Source: Pascua guehoae (lineage: Eukaryota > Basidiomycota > Tremellomycetes > Trichosporonales > Trichosporonaceae). Taken from it: a stretch of 60,721 nt of DNA. The notes under the pieces are model-generated. The model was not told where the DNA came from. It searched no databases and saw only the letters and a list, made by a program, of their open reading frames with translations. Below, one piece after another: positions 53,845 to 60,721 of the stretch (positions within the stretch are counted from its first letter, which is position 1; every line of letters starts with the position of its first letter). Location of the stretch: contig BCJX01000002.1 of NCBI GenBank assembly GCA_001600415.1, positions 321,191 to 381,911 of the forward strand, written 5' to 3'. Made by a program: the position numbers and the translations under genes.

Positions 53845-55857
53845 TAGTTTTTGTGCTCTGCGTAAAGACGAGACGAAACGGGCGTTTTGGCCACCTCATT
53901 CTGGAGGCACACGGGAAGGGGACCGCACGCTGTGCACGGCCCTGTTGCCGTGACGGTACCACTGCACCCGAGATGATGGCAGCAACCGCGAGACCAGTAT
54001 GTCAGAACTAGCGATGTGGGGGCTTTCGGTTTTTCCCTTTCAAACCCCGCTGTAGCAATTCTACATGACTGTATACATTCTGAGGGGGAAGAAGGACCAT
54101 GCAACTCGAGGACGCAGCCGGGGAGGCAAACTGCATCAGACACTAGCCGTCCCGTGTACCGCGTAGGCACCGGTAGAGGTGCCAATCGCATTGCAGATGG
54201 GCGGAGCGCTTGTGAGTGCGCAGTATCGGGCGCAGACTCCGTCGGCGAAATCACCGGCTAGGGGCATGGTGTAAATGAATCCCGCAGTGTTGTTACGAGC
54301 GATGCTATGTGATCAACACCTATGTATTCTCTGGATCCACCGTTATGTGCCTGTTGACCCACCGGAACGTACCGTCTGTTAAGGGCTTGGCACAGCGCCG
54401 TGAAGGGTTCCCATGTCGGTGATCGGTCTCTCTGTCATTCGATAAAGGGATGAGGCGCGCATGAGGCGGTTCCTGCCTCGGCAAAATGGTGGGCACACGT
54501 TTACAGTGAGTGCCCAAGGGTTCGTGATGGGCATGCGGATGTGTGCTTGGCATGCGGTGGGGTTGCAGAGCTTGGGTTGTGGTTGGCGTTGAACGGCTTG
54601 GCGTACTCTCATCGGTCGCCGCTTATGGGCCACTCACACTGCTGTCGATATCCGCTGGGCTCAGATTTCCGCAGGCAGATTAGGGTGTGGGGTTTGTCAC
54701 GGCGGTCATATCCGACCGTCAGTCTGTTCCTGGGTGCTGGCGTGCAGAGGGAGTGAGAGCGGGCCTACGAGGAGCGCATGTTGATGTTGCCTCTTGCTTG
54801 CCACGTCTCACCTGCCTCTGCGTCTCTGCGCCTTCTCGTCCCTTTTCGATCCTCCTCTGTACCAATGCGTTACCTCCTCCCCAACACCGCCATGAGCCTC
54901 CGCTCTGGATACGCGGCGGTTGGACGTGCAAATTTCGCGAGAAAAATGTTGCCAAGTGAGCGCGTTCGGGTTGGAGCATTGCTTATTCTCCTCTCCAGAT
55001 CTACTGCAGTCACTGGAGTGAACCAGTACATGTTGTCAGTGTTGGAAGGGACAACACTTGGCTAATCGATTCCCTTTTGTACAGAGGTTATTCCAACAGT
55101 CAGCCCCACCAAACGGACGCTAGGTAAGTCTATCGAACGCCACTGTTGAGGGTGCCAAAACCACCTTGTACCTCAGCCCAGGCATTCTCGGCACGGCGTT
55201 GCAAGTCTCGGTAGCGTCACCGAGCCCGGGCGAGTATCCAGTCAGCACGAGGAAGAACGACTATGTGCCTGCTGTATCTCATGGCTGTCCAACGAAATCT
55301 TGACTGGGTCGCTTTGAGAGATATAAGTCAGTGGAACGATGATTGACTCTAAATGATGATGCCCATGACACTCCATCTGGTCTGAGCGAGTTGGACTTGC
55401 CGCGGTTGGCGTCATCGACTCTCAACCCTACGTTTATCTGTTACACCCCCAAGGCATCTCGACGCCAGCAGCAACTCACAAACGAGTGCCAAACATGCGT
55501 GCCTAGGGTACCCCCCCGTGAAGTTGGCTTCCAGCCCTAATCAGAGGCCAGCGTGGCTGCTTCATGAGCGTCATCATGGCCCTAGACGTCGCGGCAACTC
55601 ACGGTATCTCCTCCAAGCCGGTAAGATGGGGCGGACCAACGGGGTCAGCTCGTTCAATTTCTGTTGCCGCGGGAAAATTGACTTGGTCGCTCGTTCGGGA
55701 CTGCAGGAATGAGGTCCTGTCGAAGCGCCATTACTTGTCGGTGTCAGAGCGGGCATGAGTAGGACTGAACACTGGCCTCGTTCAACACTACGTCCATGAC
55801 AGACTACTCGATATACAACGAAACCTAGTCCTACGCCGTCGGGACCAGAGCTGATAA
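53845..55857. other. Long region without a recognised gene
   Basis: About 2 kb. One weak candidate is a short spliced frame at 54867-55034: ATG, about 30 codons including SLRSGYAAVGRANFARKM, then a 43-nt GT-AG intron (GTGAGC...CTCTCCAG) and a stop soon after. It could be the start of a small mitochondrial-type protein, but I cannot follow it further or name it. Otherwise nothing seen. Confidence 0.4.
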
Positions 55858-57433
55858 CTAGTTGGCAAACGCAGGGATGCCCGTAATGGCCTTTCCAAGG
55901 ATGAGGCCGTGAATATCGTATGTGCCCTCGTACGTGTTTGTGACCTGGAGGTTTGCCTCGTGCCTGCCAACGCCATACTCGTCGGCACACGCGTTACCGC
56001 CCAGAATGTCGAGGAGGACGCGTGCGTGCTGGAGGGCAGTGCCGCAGTTGTTGCGCTTGAGCATTGAAATCTGGTCTGGGGACCAATTGCCGTTTGCCTT
56101 GAGGCGGCCCATGTGTTCGGCCGCGAGGATGCCGTACGCGGCGGCGGTGGACGCGTCTGCGAGCTTCTTCTGGACGAGCTGGAACGACGCTATGGGGCGG
56201 CCAAACTGGTGGCGCTCGAGGGCATAGTCGCGGGCGCGCGAGATGCAGTCTTCGAGTGCGCCCATGACGCCCCAGCTGATGCCGTAGCGGGCGCTGTTGA
56301 GACACGAGAATGGCGCGCCGAGGCCGTTGGACTTTTCGAGCACGTCGCCCTCGCCAATCTCGACATTGTCGAGGAAGACGGACCCCGTCGTCGACGCACG
56401 GAGCGCGAGCTTGTTCTTAATCTTGGTCACGGACAGGCCCTCGGCGCCCTTGTTGACGAGGAAGCCGCGGACCTTGCCCGACTGGCCGTTTTCAATCGTA
56501 CGCGCCCAGATGATGAGAATGTCGGCAAAGGGCGCATTCGAAATCCACGTCTTGGACCCGTTGAGCACCCACCCGCCCTTGGTCTTGGTCGCCGTCGTCT
56601 CCATCCCCGACGGGTCCGAGCCGTGGTTGGGCTCGGTGAGGCCAAACGCGCCGAAAATCTCGCTCGTCGCCAGTCCCGGGAGGTACTTTTCCTTTTGTGC
56701 TTCGGACCCAAACTCGTTGAACGCCGTCATGACGAGCGACGACTGCACGCTCATGGCCGAGCGGAACCCAGAGTCGACGCTGGGATGAATCAGCCTCAGC
56801 CCAAGACGCTGTGCCCAGCACCCAGCAGGGTCCTAGTGTTCCAGTGCCCGTGCTCACCGCTCAATTTCACGCATGATAAGGCCGTACGCCACGTCGCTGG
56901 CCCCGGCACACCCGTAACCCTGGATCGTGGGCCCCAGAAGACCGAGCTGGCCCATTTCCCGGAGCACGTCCTGGTCAAAGATCTCCTGGGGCGGGGTCAG
57001 TCTCCACCCGGGTATCCATGGCTCTGTCACGAACCGTGCGCCATCCCTCGTTGATGCGGGGCATCAGCTTCTCCTGAGCAAACGACCGCGCAGTCTCCCT
57101 GCGGCATCAGCTCCGTCACTGGTCTCTAAACTCTCGTCACACCACTCACTGGATGGCAAGCTCTTCATCCGTCAGAAGCGACTGGACGTCAAATGGGTCG
57201 TCCCACTTGTACTGGGCAAACTCTGATGGTGCGTCAGTGCGTGGCTACGCCAGTGTCCTGGTCGACAGAACCAGGATGCTTGTCATTGCTCTACTACTCA
57301 ACGGAACCCCTCCTAGGGCAACGGCGAGTCTCGAGTCCAACTCACTTGCACCCGAAGCCATGGAACGCGTCGCGGCGACACGGGGGCGCGCAATGCTGCC
57401 GATAAGAGGGCGGAGAGAGGCGAGGCGAGTCAT
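55858..57433 (-). CDS. Glutaryl-CoA dehydrogenase, mitochondrial
   Basis: Five exons: 57433..57346, 57222..57150, 57098..57035, 56985..56858, 56779..55858 (424 aa). The N-terminus [19 protein letters not shown] is basic and hydroxylated, a mitochondrial presequence. Acyl-CoA dehydrogenase fold: [71 protein letters not shown] and [20 protein letters not shown]. Glu402 in TYEGTYDIH is the catalytic base, in the place specific to glutaryl-CoA dehydrogenase. The FAD enzyme oxidises and decarboxylates glutaryl-CoA to crotonyl-CoA in the matrix, on the lysine, hydroxylysine and tryptophan breakdown route. An enoyl-CoA hydratase, the next enzyme, lies about 2.2 kb away on the same strand. Confidence 0.92.
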
Positions 57434-57995
57434 TAGGATGGGTGCGGTCGGGGGTGCGTGAGGTGGTGAGTGCAACTAACTGGGTGCGCGAGAGCAGGTC
57501 TGTGAAGGCTATATGAGCAAGTGGATGGCGCCAAAGGCAGTGTGTGTCGTGGACCGGGATCAGTGACGCCGAGCACTACACGGCGTCGCCCGACAGTTGT
57601 GCATGAACTCTGATGACGTGGGGCTGCATGACAGACACCAGATGGGTGTTTGCCGGTTATGGAGCGCGTCCACGATGGTTAGTTCGACGCTCACGGTCAC
57701 TGGCATTCCTGCGGCTTTCGGCGTTCGCCGTTCAGCGGCAGCAAGGTTTGGGGAATTTGGTTCCGCTTTTCAATGTGTCGGCCGCGGCCCCGCACACCGA
57801 CAAGGTCGCGCCGATCAATTGGGTCTGTCACCACCCAGCTCGACTGGTACTGAGCTGTTTCATTTGTTGACAACTTTCAACTGGCCTAGCTAGCTCCCTT
57901 GGTCCACCTCGTTAGTCGAAACGCTTGTTCGGCTAACCCCTTCCCCCCCACGCCTACCCCCACTGACGTCGCCAACAGATCTTCGGTTCGAGACG
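57434..57995. other. Divergent intergenic region
   Basis: About 560 bp between glutaryl-CoA dehydrogenase and the acetolactate decarboxylase, which diverge. It holds both promoters. A possible short upstream exon of the decarboxylase (before CCAACAG at about 57977) cannot be excluded. Confidence 0.5.
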
Positions 57996-58709
57996 ATGGC
58001 GCACAACGAAGTCTACCAGTACTCGCTCGTCTCGGCGCTCATGGACGGCGTCGCGTCGCGGGGCATCCCGATCGCGCGTGTGCTCGAGCACGGCGACCAC
58101 GGGCTGGGGACGTTTCTCAACATGGTCGGCGAGATGGTGGTCGTCGACGGTGTCGTGTACCAGATGAAGGCGGACGGGAGTGTCATCCACATCGACCCGT
58201 CCACGACCATTACGCCCTTTGCGACCGTGACGCGGTTCCGGCCCACGGTGCGCGTCCGCGCGACGATTGGGGGCAAAGAGGACCTCCAGGCGCTGTTGGA
58301 CAAGCATTTCCCGGCGGGCAAGAACCACTTTCTCGCGATCCGCATGGACGGCGTGTTCAAGAGCATCAAAGTGCGCACTGCGGGAGGACAGGAAAAGCCG
58401 CGCGAACGCCTCCCTGCCGTCTGTGATCGCCAGACGACGCACACGTTCGAGCACGTCCGCGGCACCATTGTCGGCTTCCGCTGTCCCCAGTACGTCATGG
58501 GAATTAACGTCGCCGGCGACCACCTCCACTTTCTCAGCGACGACCACGAGCGCGGCGGACATATTCTCGGGTTTGAGACCGAGGGCGACGTCGAGGTTGC
58601 TGCGGCGCTCTTGTCCAACTTTCACATGGAGCTGCCGACCGACGACGACGAGTTTAACGAGGCGTCGTTGGTCGCGGACGGAGAGGGCATCACTGCTGTC
58701 GAGGGATAG
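57996..58709 (+). CDS. Alpha-acetolactate decarboxylase
   Basis: Intronless, 237 aa, ATG at 57996. Family marks of BudA/AlsD (PF03306): YQYSLVSALMDGV at the start, LEHGDHGLGTFLNMVGEMVV, DGVVYQMKADG, and FRCPQYVMGINVAGDHLHF with SDDHERGGHILGF. His176, His178 and His189 match the zinc ligands in the bacterial enzyme, with the same H-x-H-x10-H spacing. It converts (S)-2-acetolactate to (R)-acetoin and CO2, so it would let the cell divert pyruvate-derived acetolactate away from valine synthesis. No targeting signal is evident, so it should be cytosolic unless an upstream exon exists. The family is mainly bacterial and patchy in fungi, so gene transfer is possible, though its codon use looks like its neighbours. 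Confidence 0.9.
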   Translation: MAHNEVYQYSLVSALMDGVASRGIPIARVLEHGDHGLGTFLNMVGEMVVVDGVVYQMKADGSVIHIDPSTTITPFATVTRFRPTVRVRATIGGKEDLQALLDKHFPAGKNHFLAIRMDGVFKSIKVRTAGGQEKPRERLPAVCDRQTTHTFEHVRGTIVGFRCPQYVMGINVAGDHLHFLSDDHERGGHILGFETEGDVEVAAALLSNFHMELPTDDDEFNEASLVADGEGITAVEG

Positions 58710-59156
58710 GAGTGCACGCAGGCAGGGCGTGGTCCGCTACAACAAGATAGAGAGATACTAGATTTCCTTGATTCCACTTTCAACTTGAACAAACACAAGC
58801 ATACTCAAACTCATCGCCGCCTCGGAACCACCAGTGAGCATACGGCGTGGGGTTGACAACTGACTCCGCTCATTTCCGGCGTCCATGCCCATGCATGACC
58901 ATTACACCCCTTTACCGGCCGTCTTCTGTGGATGTTCCACACAGGGCACTAACCCGCACATAAATGGCACGCTACCGATGCCGTTTGTCCACATCCGCAC
59001 CTGTCTCTGGCTACATGCCTGCTCACCGCCTCAACGTCAACCTCTCCTGCTGCTGCTCATGATCAATCACAACACCCCATCTCATGCTAGACAACCTCCA
59101 ACTGACTTGGCACTCGCTGTTGGCGTCCCGCCATCCTCCAATGACAATCCCCAGCG
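58710..59156. other. Intergenic spacer
   Basis: About 450 bp between the decarboxylase and tRNA-Trp. Nothing recognised. Confidence 0.5.
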
Positions 59157-59244
59157 GACCCCGTGGCGTAATGGTAGCGCGTGAGATTCCAATGTGGAAT
59201 ACGACTCTTCCTCAAGGTTGTCCGTTCGATTCGGGCCGGGGTCG
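59157..59244 (+). tRNA. tRNA-Trp(CCA) with intron
   Basis: Acceptor GACCCCG (59157-59163) pairs with CGGGGTC (59237-59243); D stem GCG/CGC with loop TAATGGTAG; anticodon stem TGAGA/CCTCA with an A-C mismatch next to the loop; T arm GTCCG-TTCGATT-CGGGC. Loop T-T-CCA-A puts anticodon CCA at 59189-59191. A 16-nt intron (59193-59208) follows position 37 and contains TGG, complementary to the anticodon. Confidence 0.92.
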
Positions 59245-59662
59245 CTAGGATGTCTCTTTTGCCCCTGGGCATTGAGGGGGCGCGAGCTTGAGAGTTGCTT
59301 TACGTACCCTAGCCACTGGGAAGTGTGAGGACGTCGAATGAGGTTGAAAGAGGCGGAACAGTAGAGGGCGAAAGCTCATGGGCGGGCGTTGCTGTCCACG
59401 ATCCTCTTAAGCTTATCTGCTCTGCTCTTCTGGCTGATCTTGCCGAGAGAGCAACGGGCCCAACGGGGCTGGCGTGAACGTCTCGGAGGTCGTCACCGAT
59501 GAGCAGTGTGTTGTCCGGTTCTCTACGTATCTCCAAGACAACGACCTCCTCGTGTCTGTACCTCTGCCGGTCATGAGACAGCAAAACCACGCTGCCAACT
59601 GCATGCACCCTTACTAGACAACGTTCATATCCCTGCTCTACGCTTACAAACAACCCACCCAG
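59245..59662. other. Spacer downstream of tRNA-Trp
   Basis: About 420 bp, containing the 3' UTR of the enoyl-CoA hydratase gene. Nothing else recognised. Confidence 0.5.
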
Positions 59663-60696
59663 CTAAAGGCGTGAAGGCCACCTAGGCTTGCGCTTCTCGA
59701 TGAACGCAGCCATGCCTACCAGTATCAGTTATGTCGAGGGACCGCGGCATAGACAGACTCGTGCACATGTCCGTTGTGCCCAGTACTCACCTTCCTTCTT
59801 GTCTGCAGTCGCAAAGAGGCCGTGGAAGATGCGGCGCTCGAGGCGGAGGCCTTGGGAGAGGGGGAGTTCGAGGGCTGGCGTCAGCTTGGAAGAGGTAGTG
59901 GGAAAGGGGACTGAATGACTTCGTCGACGGAGCGCAACGGGCAGACTGGGGAAGGAGAGGGTCAAGCCCATGCTCCCCGGCGTTCTCTGTGGCCGTTGCG
60001 GACGGTAACCGGCCATAGTGGCTGTGGTGTGGACCCTCCCCGGTACTCTGCCTGCACCGTCCCTCACAGTCCGTCCCCTTTCAAAAAGAGGTGCCAGCGT
60101 AGCTCAGCTCCGCATGAGCGTCCGACTAGCGTGGCTCGAATCCAAGTCGGCTCAGAGGCAAAGATCAGACCATCGCCCATCTCCCACCCACGCCATCAAA
60201 CGGCCAAAATCACCGACAGTCGACGGCAGCTGGACCCTCCTCCTCGCAACTGTTGACCTCCTCCACCCCCACTCACCAGCATTAACCGCCTCCTTTCCAG
60301 CCATGACAGCCACATCCCCCATCCGCGCAATCCCCTCTGCCATCTCCACCGCCCTGTCGACCACACTCTCGCCCTCGCGCGTCACGCGCGACGCGAGCCC
60401 CCACTCGCCAGCCTCGACGCCCGAGATGCGGCGGCCGTTGAGGACGACGTCCATCGCGCGCGCCTTGCCAATCGCGTGCGTGAGCCGCTGCGTCCCGCCA
60501 AACCCGGGGATCACGCCCAGGTTGAGCTCGGGGAGCCCGAATGCCGCCGTGGGCGTGCAGACGATCAGGTCGGCCGCGAGCGCGAGCTCGGTGCCGCCGC
60601 CGAGCGCGTAGCCTGCGACCGCTGCGATGATGGGTTTGCGGACCGTGGAGAGGAAGGTCCACGAGGCGAGGAAGTCGCGTTTGTAGGCTTGGGTGA
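59663..60696 (-). CDS. Enoyl-CoA hydratase (crotonase), 3' part; gene continues past the right edge
   Basis: Three exons seen: 60696..60277, 59874..59791 and 59715..59663; the 5' exons lie beyond the window (an AG acceptor precedes 60696). The protein part begins TQAYKRDFLASWTFL and has the crotonase fold: KPIIAAVAGYALGGGTELAL (oxyanion-hole Gly), GLPELNLGVIPGFGGTQRL with the catalytic Glu in PELNLG and the second acid near IPGFGGTQRL replaced in the usual way by its family pattern, GKARAMDVVLNGRRIS, and FATADKKEGMAAFIEKRKPRW at the C-terminus. It resembles mitochondrial short-chain enoyl-CoA hydratase, which hydrates crotonyl-CoA, the product of the neighbouring glutaryl-CoA dehydrogenase. 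The long 402-nt intron (60276-59875) is out of scale with others here. Confidence 0.88.
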
Positions 60697-60721
60697 CTGG
60701 GTGTTAGTTTGAGGGGAGGGG

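Noticed and set aside
56113..57054. 313-codon + strand frame over glutaryl-CoA dehydrogenase
   Set aside because: Antisense of a well-supported enzyme gene.
60093..60165. tRNA-Ala-like stretch (TAGCTCAG...GAGCG followed by CTAGCG and GGCTCGAATCC) inside the long intron of the enoyl-CoA hydratase gene, antisense to it
   Set aside because: D arm and an AGC loop look right, but acceptor ends do not pair and no proper T arm follows; at most a decayed tRNA.
1..60721. CRISPR arrays, rRNA genes and intact transposases
   Set aside because: None seen; the sequence is eukaryotic nuclear DNA and the only mobile-type sequence is one short MITE-like element.

Overview
This 60.7 kb window is nuclear DNA of a fungus, very probably a GC-rich basidiomycete yeast of the Tremellomycetes (a Trichosporonales relative is my best guess from general resemblance; no search was run). 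The signs are many short spliceosomal introns (about 36-85 nt, with GT(G/A)AG donors and CTGAC/CTAAC branch sites), tRNA genes that all carry a small intron after position 37, Zn2Cys6 regulators, GPI-anchor and mitochondrial-targeting signals, and widely spaced genes. I rebuilt the spliced genes by hand; every model given with exons has a coding length divisible by three and a continuous family-like protein.

Layout, left to right. 0-10.7 kb: the start of a gene cut by the left edge, a Lys/Ala-rich nuclear-type protein, an F-box protein, and an AhpC/TSA-type thioredoxin-fold protein with a long disordered N-terminus. 13.9-16.1 kb: a tandem array of three tRNA-Thr(AGT) genes, an unrecognised 258-aa protein and a tRNA-Arg(ACG). 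16.4-27 kb: a compact set that looks like a sugar or polyol utilisation cluster, made of a zinc polyol dehydrogenase, a divergent Zn2Cys6 activator, an extended SDR epimerase/dehydratase, an aldo-keto reductase and a sugar/H+ symporter. 27-31.4 kb: a gene-poor stretch with one MITE, then a secreted ricin-B-type lectin-fold protein. 32-41.4 kb: an elongator tRNA-Met, a DAL5-type anion permease, a haem aldoxime dehydratase with a mitochondrial-type presequence, and a tail-to-tail amidase. 42.9-50.4 kb: a P1B heavy-metal ATPase with a striking His/Asp-rich N-terminus, tRNA-Asp and an aldehyde dehydrogenase. 51.6-60.7 kb: a GPI-anchored aspartic-protease homologue that has lost both catalytic motifs, initiator tRNA-Met, glutaryl-CoA dehydrogenase, alpha-acetolactate decarboxylase, tRNA-Trp and a mitochondrial enoyl-CoA hydratase cut by the right edge.

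Functional groupings (inference): (i) the 16-27 kb genes fit uptake, reduction and oxidation of a pentose or polyol under their own regulator; (ii) permease, aldoxime dehydratase, amidase and perhaps the aldehyde dehydrogenase fit an aldoxime/nitrile/amide route; (iii) glutaryl-CoA dehydrogenase and enoyl-CoA hydratase catalyse consecutive steps of lysine/tryptophan breakdown. The most unusual items are the aldoxime dehydratase/amidase pair, the pseudo-aspartic protease, the metal-pump N-terminus and the tandem tRNA-Thr array with nearly constant exons and diverged introns.
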